Source of the DNA: Billgrantia tianxiuensis
GTDB taxonomy: Bacteria > Pseudomonadota > Gammaproteobacteria > Pseudomonadales > Halomonadaceae
NCBI RefSeq assembly: GCF_009834345.1
Contig: NZ_CP035042.1
Span: 4,951,119-5,015,118, forward strand
DNA length: 64,000 nucleotides
Reading direction: 5' to 3'
Positions 1 to 9,775 of this stretch are shown piece after piece. The notes beneath the pieces were generated by a model. It searched no databases. It was given only the letters and a program-made list of their open reading frames with translations, and had not been told where the DNA came from. Every line of letters starts with the position of its first letter. The stretch's first letter is position 1. The position numbers were made by a program, and so were the translations under genes.

Positions 1-630
1 GCGGAACATGAAAGCGAGCGCCTCACCGAAGTGACCGGTGGTCATGCCGTAGCCCACCAGCACCACCAGCAATACCACCAACGCCGGCATCATGGTGCGA
101 ACTGCACCTTCCAGGCCCTTGGTTACGCCACGCGCCACGATCCACACCACCAGGGCCATGAACGCTGTATGCCACAACAGCAGCAGCCCCGGACTGCCCA
201 GCAAACCCGTGAAGATGGCGCCAACGCCATCGGCATCCTGCCCGGTGAAGGCGCCGGTGACCGAATTCAGGGTATAGGAGAGCGACCAGCCGCCGATCAC
301 GCTGTAGAAGGAGAGAATCAGAAACGCCGCCAGTACCCCGCTGACACCGATCAGCGCCCAGGCCTTCGGCTGACCGTTGGCCTTGGCCAACTCCGCCATG
401 GCATTGATGGGGTTCTTCTGGCCACGCCGGCCAATCAGCCATTCGGCTACCAGAACGGGAAGGCCGACCACTGCCACGCAGGCCAGGTAGACGAGTACGA
501 AGGCGGCACCGCCACTGTCGCCCACCATATAGGAAAAACGCCAGATATTGCCCAGCCCCACGGCCGAACCGGCGGCCGCAAGCACGAAGGTCATCTTCGA
601 TGACCACTGCGCATGAACGAGTTTAGACAT
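1..630 (-). CDS. Sodium-dependent transporter, NSS (SNF) family, C-terminus beyond the window
   Basis: The reading frame runs from an ATG at 630 leftwards out of the window, so only the first 210 residues are visible. Residues 25-33 read GLGNIWRFP, the hallmark of the unwound first transmembrane helix of LeuT-type transporters, where Na+ and substrate bind. Several further hydrophobic segments follow. NSS proteins are inner-membrane Na+-coupled symporters of amino acids or similar solutes; the substrate cannot be told here. The two ORFs overlapping it in other frames are shadows. Confidence 0.9.
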   Translation of the reverse strand, partial: MSKLVHAQWSSKMTFVLAAAGSAVGLGNIWRFSYMVGDSGGAAFVLVYLACVAVVGLPVLVAEWLIGRRGQKNPINAMAELAKANGQPKAWALIGVSGVLAAFLILSFYSVIGGWSLSYTLNSVTGAFTGQDADGVGAIFTGLLGSPGLLLLWHTAFMALVVWIVARGVTKGLEGAVRTMMPALVVLLVVLVGYGMTTGHFGEALAFMFR

Positions 631-789
631 GGTTCACCTGTTGTTGTGTATCCGGTTATTGATATGTCTCAAGCGCAAAAACACAGAATATAGGTTTGTC
701 TTTGGCTCGAATGTCGGCAAATCTATCCGATCATACGCTCGAAGGCCAGCAACTGGCGTTCTTCGTGCCGTGGCTCTGCAAATGCTGTA

Positions 790-1647
790 TTAGAAAAGCT
801 GGGACTGGCACTCGCCGGCAAATTCATTCAGCGGCGGCAAGCCGAGTTCGTCGGCAAGTGCCTGGTGGATCCGCCTAGCCAGCTGAGGGGCGTACCGATT
901 GTTGGCGGTATGCACAAACAAGAAAGGGGTTTTCCCCTGTTTTATCCACAGCTTGAGCTGCTTCACCCAAGGTTGGAAATAATTCAGGTTGATGGACTCA
1001 TCCAAGTGTCCGATGAAGCGAATCAGCGGCTGCTCGCCCGTGGAAAGCACGTGTAATGGGCATCTTGGCTTTTCGCTTTGAGCGTGTGCAAGGGCTGGGC
1101 TGCCCATGGCCGAGGTCGAAAACAGCGCGCGAACGTCGAGCATCACGCGGTTTGCGCCATGAGTTATCAACAGGCGGTTCAGCGCCACCTCGGCCGTTCC
1201 CTTGTGGAAAAACTCAGGGTGACGCACCTCAACCGCACAGGCGAGCCCCTGCGGCCAGCGTGCCAGCAGCGACTCGAGTCGCGGCAGCTCGGCAAGACCG
1301 AAATCCCGCGGCAGCTGTACCAGCAGGGGGCCCAACCGATCGTGCAGCGGGGCAAGCGAATCGATGAAGGCGTCAAAGTCTGCCTCAATGCTCTGGAGGC
1401 GCCGCTCGTGGGTCAGCGACGCTGGCAGCTTGAAGCAGAAGCGGAAGTGTGGCGGCGCCAACCGCGACCAGGCAGCAACCGTCTCGGGTCTGGGCGCACC
1501 ACTGTAGAAGGTCGTATTGCCCTCCACGGCAGGGAAGACTTGGGCGTAGTCGGCCAGCCAGCTCTCCTGGCCTCCGTATGGTGGATATAGGGAGCCACAC
1601 CACTCGGAGTTGGCCCACATGGGCAAACCCAGATACAGTCTGGACAT
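790..1647 (-). CDS. DUF72 (YecE-like) family protein
   Basis: This 285-residue protein begins with a strand-forming segment (SRLYLGLPMWANSEWCGSLY) and continues with NTTFYS and FRFCFKLP, all typical of the TIM-barrel-like DUF72/YecE family. Its biochemical function is unknown. I chose ATG 1647 because an AGGAGG sits 9 bases upstream. The ATG at 1656 abuts that Shine-Dalgarno, and the much longer open frame up to 2073 runs antisense through the PAP2 gene. It is transcribed divergently from the PAP2 phosphatase gene. Confidence 0.85.
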   Translation of the reverse strand: MSRLYLGLPMWANSEWCGSLYPPYGGQESWLADYAQVFPAVEGNTTFYSGAPRPETVAAWSRLAPPHFRFCFKLPASLTHERRLQSIEADFDAFIDSLAPLHDRLGPLLVQLPRDFGLAELPRLESLLARWPQGLACAVEVRHPEFFHKGTAEVALNRLLITHGANRVMLDVRALFSTSAMGSPALAHAQSEKPRCPLHVLSTGEQPLIRFIGHLDESINLNYFQPWVKQLKLWIKQGKTPFLFVHTANNRYAPQLARRIHQALADELGLPPLNEFAGECQSQLF

Positions 1648-1758
1648 CCTTGTCATCCTCCTGTAACAAAAATCATCGGAAACGCCGCTTGGCGAGTGGC
1701 AGCATGAGCTTCCCGCCTGAATGCACGAGGAAACGGCGCCCCAACGCGCCCAGGACAC

Positions 1759-2361
1759 ATGGAAAACACGCTGAATCTTGCCCTGTTTGCCTGGCTGAAC
1801 GCCGCCCCTGACAGCGATCCTCGCCTGCTGTGGATGGCCGAACTGCTGGCCGTCTACCTGATCTGGATGGTGCCGGCCCTGCTGGTCGTCGGCTGGCTGC
1901 GGGGTAGCGAGCGCTTGAAGCGCCCTCTGCTGGAGGCGTTCGTCGCTACTCTGCTCGCCCTGGCAGCAAGCTGGCTGGTTGGCCACCTCTGGCCTAGCCC
2001 GAGACCCTTCATGGTCCCGGTCGGCCAGACGTTCCTGGAACACGCCCCGACTCCCGCATTCCCCAGCAACCATGCGACGATCATGCTGACCATGGCCTTC
2101 AGCCTGCTACTGCATGCCGGTACGCGGCGTATCGGTCGCTACCTGTTGCTGCTGGCGATCCCGGTGGCCTGGGCCCGGGTCTTCCTCGGCGTGCATTTCC
2201 CCCAGGACATGTTCGGCGCCCTGCTGCTGGCCGCCGTCATGGCCTCGCTGGTCGGCGTCAGCCGCACCTGGCTGATCCTGCCGTTCTATCATCACGTCGC
2301 CATGCGGCTTTATCGCCTGCTGTTCGCTCCGTTGATCCGCCGCGGCTGGGTGGAGCGCTAG
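1759..2361 (+). CDS. PAP2-family membrane phosphatase (BcrC/YbjG-like undecaprenyl pyrophosphatase)
   Basis: A 200-residue membrane protein with the three PAP2 phosphatase motifs: a PRPF segment at 81-84, PSNH at 102-105, and R140...H146...D150. Its size and motif spacing resemble BcrC/YbjG enzymes, which dephosphorylate undecaprenyl pyrophosphate on the periplasmic side to recycle the carrier lipid for peptidoglycan and polysaccharide synthesis. That substrate is inferred from similarity. A second, unrelated enzyme of the same activity (UppP) is encoded at 8.7-9.5 kb. AGGA lies shortly before the ATG. Confidence 0.8.
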   Translation: MENTLNLALFAWLNAAPDSDPRLLWMAELLAVYLIWMVPALLVVGWLRGSERLKRPLLEAFVATLLALAASWLVGHLWPSPRPFMVPVGQTFLEHAPTPAFPSNHATIMLTMAFSLLLHAGTRRIGRYLLLLAIPVAWARVFLGVHFPQDMFGALLLAAVMASLVGVSRTWLILPFYHHVAMRLYRLLFAPLIRRGWVER

Positions 2362-2395
2362 GCGCCCACCCAGCGTCAATGGCAGCTGCAGGAGG

Positions 2396-4105
2396 TCAGA
2401 ACTGACCCAGCAGCCACTCGCCAGGCTCACCGTTCACCAGCAACTGGCCATCGCGTAGCTGCACCGCGAGCGAATAACGCTCGCCTTCTTCGCGACGCAC
2501 CACGCCAAGTTCCAGCATCGGTTCCAGGCTGCCTGCCACCACTTCCTTGGCCATGGCGTCGAGTTCGTTGCCACTGATCATCCCGTTGTACTGCTGCCGC
2601 AGGGTCTCGCGGGCTACCCGGTGCAGCAGCATGGCAGACGCCTCCACGCTGAGATCCAGACGGTTCTCGGGAGCGAGCAGACTGCTTTCATCGAAGCTCG
2701 ACATCTCCTGCAGTGCCAGATCGGCCTCCAGCTCCAGGTCGAGGCCAGCATCGCCCATGCTGAACGTGACCGGCTTGAAGGTCAGCGAAGAGCGACCTGC
2801 CATCAGCGCCTCGCCCGCTTGCTCCATACGTTCGAACACGGGGAGCACGGCGTCGGGGTCGTCCAGACTGAAGACGTCGATCGCTTCGTAGACTAGCTGC
2901 CATAGCGTGTCGTACGCCTCACGCGAAAGTTGCCCATAGCTCGACTCGACATGGAACGCGATCGGATCGTTCATGCCCTGAATGCGAAGATCGCTTGCGG
3001 CTACCAGTTGCGCAACTCGCAGGTGCGACTCGGATTCCGGCTCCAGGCCCAGGCGGAAATTCACGCTCTGCGCCTCGAAGCCCGGCGAATGCTGCTCGCG
3101 CATCGTCATTCCATCGAGGTTCAGCCCAAGCTGCCCGTACCAGCTGGCCTCGCCCTGGCGAGTCGCCGTGAAGTCGGCCTCGATGCCTTGCAGGGCCAGG
3201 AACAGCTCAGGCTCCTCAGCCTCGAAGCCCTGCATGGCAAAACGGGTCGCGAAGCGTTCGAAACGCCCCTGCTCATCGAAGTCGAGCTGGACCTCGATGT
3301 TCTGTCCATCGATCCGCGAATCGCCCGCCTGCGCCGGGTCACGACTCTTCGTCAGCATCGGACCGTCGTCCGAGGTGAAGGTGACCTCACGCAGTACGCC
3401 CTGGGGGAAGGAGGCCACAAGGTTCGACGTGGCGCCTTCGAAGGTATGCACGGCGCTGGGCTCCTCCAGCCGGGCCTGTCCCAAGCGGCTGGTGCTGCGG
3501 TATTCTCCCCCGGCCGGATCGTAGCGGAATTCACCGCCCAGGTAGTCGATCTCGTAGCGCATCTCCAGGCCGATATCGCTGAGCATCGGTCCTGCCGTCA
3601 GCGTCATCGCCATGGGCGCCCACTCTCCGGTCACCACCTGGTCGAAGCCTACCCTGGCGGTATAGCGAGACACTGCCTCGCTCTCCTCCAGTTGGATCAG
3701 TTGCTCGAACAGCCAACCCGAACCGTCGATTCGTCCATCGAGGCTGGCCAGGGCGCCCATGAAGGGGCCATGGGTGATGCTGTCGCTGACGAAGACCCGC
3801 AGCGGCTCTTCCTCGAACTCCACGCCGGTACCCGTCGCGATGAGCTGTTCGTATGCCTGGGAAAACTCGGGCTCGAGAACGAGTTCATAACTGGCCTGTG
3901 CGTCGAACCAGCCACGTTCATAAGTCAGGTTCTCGACCTGGATATAGCCGAGACTCTGCAACTGCTGCAGATACTCGGCGTACTTCTTTTCCACCTGCTG
4001 GCCCAACCAATAGGGAGCTCCCAGGCCCACGACAAGTGCAAGCCCTACGGTAATCACCAACAAGCGTTTCAGGAAACTTCCCTGACGACTCTGTCCTTTC
4101 CCCAC
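2396..4105 (-). CDS. DUF945 (YdgA-like) family protein
   Basis: A 569-residue protein with one N-terminal transmembrane segment (about residues 12-30, LKRLLVITVGLALVVG), then a short linker and a long beta-rich region ending in LLVNGEPGEWLLGQF. This layout fits the DUF945/YdgA family of inner-membrane-anchored periplasmic proteins, whose role is not well defined. The start at 4105 has AAGGA 7 bases upstream. It lies downstream of glmS on the same strand but is separated from it by a strong hairpin. Confidence 0.75.
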   Translation of the reverse strand: MGKGQSRQGSFLKRLLVITVGLALVVGLGAPYWLGQQVEKKYAEYLQQLQSLGYIQVENLTYERGWFDAQASYELVLEPEFSQAYEQLIATGTGVEFEEEPLRVFVSDSITHGPFMGALASLDGRIDGSGWLFEQLIQLEESEAVSRYTARVGFDQVVTGEWAPMAMTLTAGPMLSDIGLEMRYEIDYLGGEFRYDPAGGEYRSTSRLGQARLEEPSAVHTFEGATSNLVASFPQGVLREVTFTSDDGPMLTKSRDPAQAGDSRIDGQNIEVQLDFDEQGRFERFATRFAMQGFEAEEPELFLALQGIEADFTATRQGEASWYGQLGLNLDGMTMREQHSPGFEAQSVNFRLGLEPESESHLRVAQLVAASDLRIQGMNDPIAFHVESSYGQLSREAYDTLWQLVYEAIDVFSLDDPDAVLPVFERMEQAGEALMAGRSSLTFKPVTFSMGDAGLDLELEADLALQEMSSFDESSLLAPENRLDLSVEASAMLLHRVARETLRQQYNGMISGNELDAMAKEVVAGSLEPMLELGVVRREEGERYSLAVQLRDGQLLVNGEPGEWLLGQF

Positions 4106-4142
4106 GGCGATGTCCTTTTCTCGTTCTTCGTTTAATTGAAAT

Positions 4143-4173
4143 TAGGCAGTAACAAGTCACTTGTTACTGCCTA
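4143..4173 (-). terminator. Perfect 14-bp hairpin between glmS and the DUF945 gene
   Basis: A perfect inverted repeat (left arm 4143-4156, right arm 4160-4173, loop of 3) lies between the end of glmS and the start of the DUF945 gene. Read on the minus strand it is followed by an AT-rich stretch (AATTTCAATT), not a clean T-run. It may be the glmS terminator or a palindromic operator for the DUF945 gene. Confidence 0.5.
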
Positions 4174-4231
4174 GTTCAAGATCGAAGTTTAACGACAAGA
4201 ATCGAGAAAAGTAAGACGGATTATCTCGGCT

Positions 4232-6067
4232 TCATTCCACCGTGACCGACTTGGCCAGATTGCGTGGCTGGTCGACATCGGTGCCCTTGAGCACCGCCAC
4301 GTGATAGCTCAGCAGCTGCAGCGGGACGGTATAGAGGATAGGTGCCAGGGCATCGTGAACGTGAGGCAGCGACAACACGCGCACGCCCTCCTGCGCTTCG
4401 ATTCCAACCCGTTCATCAGCGAAAACGAAGAGTTCGCCGCCACGCGCCCGGACTTCCTGCAAGTTGGACTTGAGCTTGTCGAGCAGTTCGTCGTTGGGGG
4501 CGACCGATACCACCGGCATCTCGCTGTCGACCAGCGCCAGCGGCCCGTGCTTGAGCTCCCCGGCGGGATATGCCTCGGCGTGAATGTAGGAAATCTCCTT
4601 CAGCTTGAGGGCTCCCTCCAGGGCGATGGGGAAATGCGCGCCGCGCCCGAGGAATAGCGCGTGGTGCTTCTCGGCGAACTCGGTCGACAGGGACTCGATG
4701 GCGTCATCCAGCTCGAGGACCCTGCTCACCAGCTGCGGCAGGGCACGCAGGCCGGCAACCACTTCGGCCTGAGTCTCGGCGTCCAGCCCCTTGACCCGCC
4801 CCAGTGCCAGGGTGAAGAGCATCAGCGCGGTCAACTGGGTAGTGAAAGCCTTGGTGGAGGCGACACCGATCTCCGGCCCTGCCTGGGTCATCAGGGTGAG
4901 GTCGGATTCACGCACCAGCGAGCTGCCCGGTACGTTGCAGATCGCCAGACTGCCGAGATAGCCCTGCTCACGGGCGAAGCGCAGCGCCGCGAGGGTATCG
5001 GCGGTCTCGCCGGACTGCGACAGCGTCACGAACAGAGTGTTGTCGGGTACCACCACGGTGCGGTAGCGGTATTCGGAAGCCACCTCCACCTGTACCGGTA
5101 TACCGGCATAGCGCTCCAGCCAGTAGCGGGCCACCAGGCCAGCGTGATAACTGGTGCCGCAAGCCACGATATGCAGCTGCTCTACCCGCGAGAACAGCGC
5201 TTCGGCGTCGGGGCCGAAGCACTCGGACGGCACGCTACGTTCACCCAGCCGGCCTTCGAGGGCCGCCGCGATCACAGCGGGCTGCTCGAAGATCTCCTTC
5301 TGCATGAAGTGGCGATACTCACCCTTGCTGGCCGCGCCGTCGCCGTGCTCGAAAGTCTGGATCGGACGCTGTACGGCCTGACCCTCGGCATCGAAGATCT
5401 CGATCTTGCCACCGTCGGCGAGGCGCACCACGTCGCCTTCCTGAAGGTAGATGAAGCGATCGGTGACCTGCAGCAGGGCCAGCGGATCGGAGCCCAGGAA
5501 GGCCTCGTCGATGCCTGCCCCCACTACCAGTGGGCTGCCCTTGCGCGCGCCGACGACGACATTGGGTTCATCGGCGTGTACCACCGCCAGGGCATAGGCA
5601 CCCTCGAGTTGCGCGAGCCCTCGCTGCACGGCGGCCAGCAGGCCGTCGCCATGACGGTATTCACGCTCCAGCAGATGAGCTACCACCTCGGTATCGGTCT
5701 GCGAGGAAAAGGCGTAGCCATCGGCCTCGAGTTCACGGCGTAGTGGCTCATGATTCTCGATGATGCCGTTATGAACCAGCGCCAGCCGGTTACCCGATTG
5801 GTGCGGATGGGCATTCTCCTCGCTGGGCTTGCCATGGGTCGCCCAGCGGGTGTGGGCAATGCCACAACGCCCCGGTAGAGCGGCCTCCTCGAGCATGGCC
5901 TCAAGCGCAGCCACCTTGCCCAGCGCCCGGCGACGCTGCAGCTCGCCGGCAGCGTTGAGCACGGCCATGCCGGCCGAATCGTAGCCGCGATACTCCAGCC
6001 GCCTGAGGCCCTCGAGCAGGATGCCTTCCACGTTGCGCTGGGCAACGGCACCGACGATTCCACACAT
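4232..6067 (-). CDS. glmS: Glutamine--fructose-6-phosphate aminotransferase (isomerizing)
   Basis: GlmS converts fructose-6-phosphate and glutamine to glucosamine-6-phosphate, the first step towards UDP-GlcNAc. The frame starts MCGIVGA, so after Met removal Cys1 is the glutaminase nucleophile. An N-terminal class-II glutamine amidotransferase domain is followed by two SIS domains, and the protein ends in the typical KSVTVE. The length of 611 residues matches the family (about 609). The upstream extension to 6370 is a shadow within glmU. The gene is 22 bases downstream of glmU, so the two form an operon. UDP-GlcNAc from this pathway feeds cell wall, LPS and the PGA polymer encoded at 36-42 kb. 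Confidence 0.98.
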   Translation of the reverse strand: MCGIVGAVAQRNVEGILLEGLRRLEYRGYDSAGMAVLNAAGELQRRRALGKVAALEAMLEEAALPGRCGIAHTRWATHGKPSEENAHPHQSGNRLALVHNGIIENHEPLRRELEADGYAFSSQTDTEVVAHLLEREYRHGDGLLAAVQRGLAQLEGAYALAVVHADEPNVVVGARKGSPLVVGAGIDEAFLGSDPLALLQVTDRFIYLQEGDVVRLADGGKIEIFDAEGQAVQRPIQTFEHGDGAASKGEYRHFMQKEIFEQPAVIAAALEGRLGERSVPSECFGPDAEALFSRVEQLHIVACGTSYHAGLVARYWLERYAGIPVQVEVASEYRYRTVVVPDNTLFVTLSQSGETADTLAALRFAREQGYLGSLAICNVPGSSLVRESDLTLMTQAGPEIGVASTKAFTTQLTALMLFTLALGRVKGLDAETQAEVVAGLRALPQLVSRVLELDDAIESLSTEFAEKHHALFLGRGAHFPIALEGALKLKEISYIHAEAYPAGELKHGPLALVDSEMPVVSVAPNDELLDKLKSNLQEVRARGGELFVFADERVGIEAQEGVRVLSLPHVHDALAPILYTVPLQLLSYHVAVLKGTDVDQPRNLAKSVTVE

Positions 6068-6089
6068 GACGATTCCTCGCGCTTGTCGA

Positions 6090-7457
6090 TCAGTCTCGAG
6101 TCTTCTTGGTCGGACGCACCCAGCCGGTCTTGCTGATCTGGCGTCCACGGGAGACGGCCAGAGCGTCGTCGGGCACGTCCTTGCTGATGGTCGAACCGGC
6201 GCCGACCGTGGCGCCACGACCGACGCTGACAGGGGCCACCAGGGCAGTATTGGAGCCGATGAAGGCGCCGTCGCCGATCTCGGTACGATGCTTGTTGGCG
6301 CCATCGTAGTTGCAGGTGATGGTGCCAGCCCCGACGTTGACCTCACGCCCCAGCCGCGCATCGCCGACATAGCTCAGGTGGTTGATCTTGCTGCCCTCGC
6401 CCACCTCGGCGTTCTTGGTCTCGACGAAGTTGCCCACCTTGGCCCCTACCGCCAGGCGAGTGCCGGGACGCAGTCGGGCGAAGGGCCCGACGCGGTTATG
6501 ACCGGCCGCCACGGCGCCCTCGATCACGCTGTGGGGTTCGATCACGCTCTCGGCGCCAATATGGCTGTCGCGAATCACGCAGTGCGCACCGATACGCACG
6601 CCTTCGCCCAGTTCCACATCGCCCTCGAACACGCAGCCGACATCGATCTCCACGTCATGACCGCAGCTCAGGCGGCCGCGCACGTCGATGCGCGACGGAT
6701 CGAGCAGCGCCACCCCTTGAACCATGAGTTCATCGGCGATGCGCGCCTGATGCGCACGCTCGAGGCGTGCCATCTGCAGGCGGTTGTTGACCCCTTCCAC
6801 CTCGAGCGGGTCGGCAGGCTGGGCGGTAGCGATGGTCACCCCCTCGGCGGCGGCCATGGCGATAACGTCGGTCAGGTAGTATTCGCCCTGGGCATTGTCG
6901 GCGGAGAGCCGCGGCAGCCAGCGCTTGAGCTGGGCCGCGGTCATGGCCATGATGCCGGTATTGCATTCGCGTATGGCCAGCTCGTTCTCGCTGGCATCCT
7001 TCTGCTCGACGATGGCCACCGCCTGGCCATCGGCGTTGCGCAGGATGCGCCCATAGCCGGTCGGGTCATCCAGTGTCACGGTGAGCAGCGCCATGCGCGA
7101 CTCGCCCACTTCCTCCAGCAGCTTGGCCAGGGTTTCGCGACGGATCAGCGGCACGTCGCCATACAGTACCAGCACCTTGCCTTCGCCCAAGCCATCCAGC
7201 GCCTGCGCTACCGCGTGCCCGGTGCCCTTCTGTTCGGCCTGCAGGGCAAAACGCACCGGATAGTCGGCGAGCGCCTCGCGCACCCGCTCGGCGCCATGGC
7301 CCACCACCACGTGCAGGCGTTCCGCCTCGAGCTTGCGCGCGGTATCGAGCACATGACGCACCATTGGCTTGCCGGCCAGGCGATGCAGCACCTTGGGCAG
7401 GGTCGATCGCATTCGTGTGCCCTGCCCGGCAGCAAGAATCACTACATCCAGGGTCAT
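6090..7457 (-). CDS. glmU: Bifunctional UDP-N-acetylglucosamine pyrophosphorylase / glucosamine-1-phosphate N-acetyltransferase
   Basis: A 455-residue protein with the nucleotidyltransferase signature [11 protein letters not shown] at the N-terminus and a C-terminal left-handed beta-helix of hexapeptide repeats, the acetyltransferase domain. It makes UDP-GlcNAc from glucosamine-1-P, acetyl-CoA and UTP. ATG 7457 is chosen because AAGGAG lies 6 bases before it and the protein then starts [11 protein letters not shown] as in orthologues; the frame stays open 20 codons further upstream. It forms an operon with glmS. Confidence 0.98.
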   Translation of the reverse strand: MTLDVVILAAGQGTRMRSTLPKVLHRLAGKPMVRHVLDTARKLEAERLHVVVGHGAERVREALADYPVRFALQAEQKGTGHAVAQALDGLGEGKVLVLYGDVPLIRRETLAKLLEEVGESRMALLTVTLDDPTGYGRILRNADGQAVAIVEQKDASENELAIRECNTGIMAMTAAQLKRWLPRLSADNAQGEYYLTDVIAMAAAEGVTIATAQPADPLEVEGVNNRLQMARLERAHQARIADELMVQGVALLDPSRIDVRGRLSCGHDVEIDVGCVFEGDVELGEGVRIGAHCVIRDSHIGAESVIEPHSVIEGAVAAGHNRVGPFARLRPGTRLAVGAKVGNFVETKNAEVGEGSKINHLSYVGDARLGREVNVGAGTITCNYDGANKHRTEIGDGAFIGSNTALVAPVSVGRGATVGAGSTISKDVPDDALAVSRGRQISKTGWVRPTKKTRD

Positions 7458-7570
7458 CGAAGACTCCTTGTCCATTCGAATGGCTCCAGTCATCGGGCCA
7501 GGGAACTCGTCCGTCACTCACGAGTGACGCCTCGCACGAGGTAGCGTGCCACCGTTCTCGACGCGGCGGC

Positions 7571-8638
7571 TCAGCGCACCTCCAGGCCCATTTCGTCGCT
7601 CAGTCCCCCGCCGAGAAAATCGGCAAAGCCGGGGCTTGCCACACTGCTCCAGCCTTCGCCCTCGCGCACCAGTAAAAGCACCTTGAGGTCCTGTTCGCGT
7701 GCCAGCGCCAGCCCCTCCTCACCCAGCACCATCATTGCCGTGGCCCAGGCGTCGGCCCAGGCGTTGGAAGGATGCGCCACCGTGACCGATGCCACCCGAT
7801 GCTCGATGGGATGTCCAGTACGCGGGTCGATGGTGTGCGAGAAGCGTTGTCCATTCTCTTCGAAATAGTTGCGGTAATCACCGGAGGTTGCCACCGAGAT
7901 GTCGTGCAGCGGCACGATATGGGTGGCTTCCTGGCGATCGTCCAACGGCGCCTCGATGCCAATGCGCCAAGGCTCGCCCTCTCTGTCGCGGTAGCCGCGT
8001 ACGATCAGGTCGCCGCCAAGATTGACCAGGTAATGCTCGATGCCCTCACTGTCGAGGTAGGCAGCGACCCGGTCGGTAGCGTGCCCCTTGGCCACGCCAC
8101 CGAGATCGACGAATACGTCGCGTAGCCGGCGTGCCTGAAGCGCGTTCTCGTCGACCTCTATGCTGTCGGGACCGATCTCGTCCAGGCGCGCCTGCAGGGT
8201 CTCGTCATCGGGCACTTCGCGCGGACGTGCCTCGGAGCCGAAGCTCCACAGGTTGACCAACCCACCGACGGTCATGTCGAAGGCACCGCCGCTTGCCTCG
8301 GCGACGGACTGGCTGATCGCCAGCACCTCGATGAGTTCGTTGGACAGCGGTTGCCATTCGCCTACCGGCGACTGGTTGAAGGCGATCAGCTCCGAGTCGT
8401 CGCGATAGATCGACATGGCGGCATCCACCTGCTCCAGCACCTCGAGCACCCCCTCCTCCAGCTCGCGCGCCCGGCCCTGGGTCAGGCTGTCGGCGACGGT
8501 CACCTGGTAGAAGGTGCCGAAGATGTCCCCCTCCAGCCGGACTGGCGAATCGAGCGGGCGATCGTTCTCGGAGCAGCCGGTCAGCAGCAGCCCCAAGAGC
8601 AGCAGAGAGATCACCACAGGACGCAGAGCAGGGTTCAT
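7571..8638 (-). CDS. apbE: FAD:protein FMN transferase, lipoprotein (ApbE family)
   Basis: ApbE attaches FMN covalently to Thr/Ser residues of Na+-translocating NADH:quinone reductase and Rnf subunits in the periplasm. The 355-residue product starting at ATG 8638 has a lipoprotein signal peptide ending LLLTGC, followed by the family hallmarks VDLGGVAKGHATDR and ISVATSGDYRNYFE, and a C-terminal region rich in ApbE-like motifs (HTIDPRTGHP). The longer frame upstream would spoil the signal peptide. Halophiles commonly use Na+-pumping redox enzymes, which fits its presence. Confidence 0.93.
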   Translation of the reverse strand: MNPALRPVVISLLLLGLLLTGCSENDRPLDSPVRLEGDIFGTFYQVTVADSLTQGRARELEEGVLEVLEQVDAAMSIYRDDSELIAFNQSPVGEWQPLSNELIEVLAISQSVAEASGGAFDMTVGGLVNLWSFGSEARPREVPDDETLQARLDEIGPDSIEVDENALQARRLRDVFVDLGGVAKGHATDRVAAYLDSEGIEHYLVNLGGDLIVRGYRDREGEPWRIGIEAPLDDRQEATHIVPLHDISVATSGDYRNYFEENGQRFSHTIDPRTGHPIEHRVASVTVAHPSNAWADAWATAMMVLGEEGLALAREQDLKVLLLVREGEGWSSVASPGFADFLGGGLSDEMGLEVR

Positions 8639-8670
8639 GGTAACAGGACTCCTCGACGAGTGTTGCATGG

Positions 8671-9483
8671 CTACCAGAAGATCCACAGCAGCCATAGCCC
8701 GAGCACGATGCGATAGACAACGAAGGGCTGCATGCCGATCCGTTTGATGAAGGCAATGAAATAGTGAATGCAGAGGTAGGCGCTCACCCCCGACAGTACC
8801 ACGCCAGCCGCCATCGCCGACCAGTCGATGTCACGCGGCATCTGCACCAGCCCAACGATCTCCAGGCCAGCGGCCAGGGCCGTTACCGGGATAGACAGTA
8901 GGAAGGAGAAGCGCGCCGCTCCCTCGCGGCTCATGCCGAGCAGCAGCGCTGCGGTAATGGTAATGCCGGAGCGCGACGTGCCGGGGATCAGCGCCAGTAC
9001 CTGGGCAAGGCCGATCAACATGGCATCGCGAAAGGTAAGTTGATACTCACTTCGCCCTTCACTCTTGTGCCAGTCGGCATAGCCCAGCAGCAGGCCGAAG
9101 CCGATCAGGGAAACACCGATCAGGATCGGCGATCGCATGCTGACTTCGATGACGTCGTGAAAGGCAAAACCGACCGCACAGACCGGGATGGTCGCCAGCA
9201 GCACCCACCAGGCCAGCCGGGCATCTCGATCGATCCCGTCCTGTCCCGTGGTGCCTCCACGCAACGATATTACCCAGCTCACGCTCATGCGTCGCAAATC
9301 ATGACGGAAGTAGAACACTACCGCCAGCAGGCTACCCAGGTGCATCGCCACGTCGAAGACCAGCCCCTGGTCGGTCCACCCGGTCAGCACGGGCACCAGG
9401 ATGAGGTGAGCCGAGCTCGAGATGGGCAGGAATTCGGTCAGTCCCTGGACCACTGACAGTACGACGACCTGAAGCCAATCCAT
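8671..9483 (-). CDS. uppP: Undecaprenyl-diphosphatase UppP (BacA family)
   Basis: A 270-residue polytopic membrane protein starting MDWLQVVVLSVVQGLTEFLP, which is the signature of UppP/BacA, including the conserved (E/Q)E-type region and SSSAHL. The second conserved motif (PGTSRSGITI) is also present. It hydrolyses undecaprenyl pyrophosphate to the monophosphate carrier. ATG 9483 is used; the open frame upstream to 9828 overlaps the promoter region and is not supported. It lies 32 bases upstream of apbE on the same strand. Confidence 0.96.
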   Translation of the reverse strand: MDWLQVVVLSVVQGLTEFLPISSSAHLILVPVLTGWTDQGLVFDVAMHLGSLLAVVFYFRHDLRRMSVSWVISLRGGTTGQDGIDRDARLAWWVLLATIPVCAVGFAFHDVIEVSMRSPILIGVSLIGFGLLLGYADWHKSEGRSEYQLTFRDAMLIGLAQVLALIPGTSRSGITITAALLLGMSREGAARFSFLLSIPVTALAAGLEIVGLVQMPRDIDWSAMAAGVVLSGVSAYLCIHYFIAFIKRIGMQPFVVYRIVLGLWLLWIFW

Positions 9484-9775
9484 GTGGCGATCTCCTATGG
9501 CGAGGACATGCGCAGCCTGACGGCAAACGCACGGCAGGACGCGAAGAGGATACACGGACGCTCGCCGCTTGTCCGCCGCGTCTCGATGGCAAAAAATGGT
9601 TGCCGCAACGAGCCCTCGTCGATAGCTCCGATCTGCCAGCGCCCGCTGCGCCCCTTGCGCTTCAAACTGGATGGTAGAAATGGAAAAATGAAAAGAGAAT
9701 CGTTCGCCTCTCGCCGGCTGATCGAGACGTAACCGATAGCCCGTCGAACGGAAGCATAACGGAGCTCCACGCCAC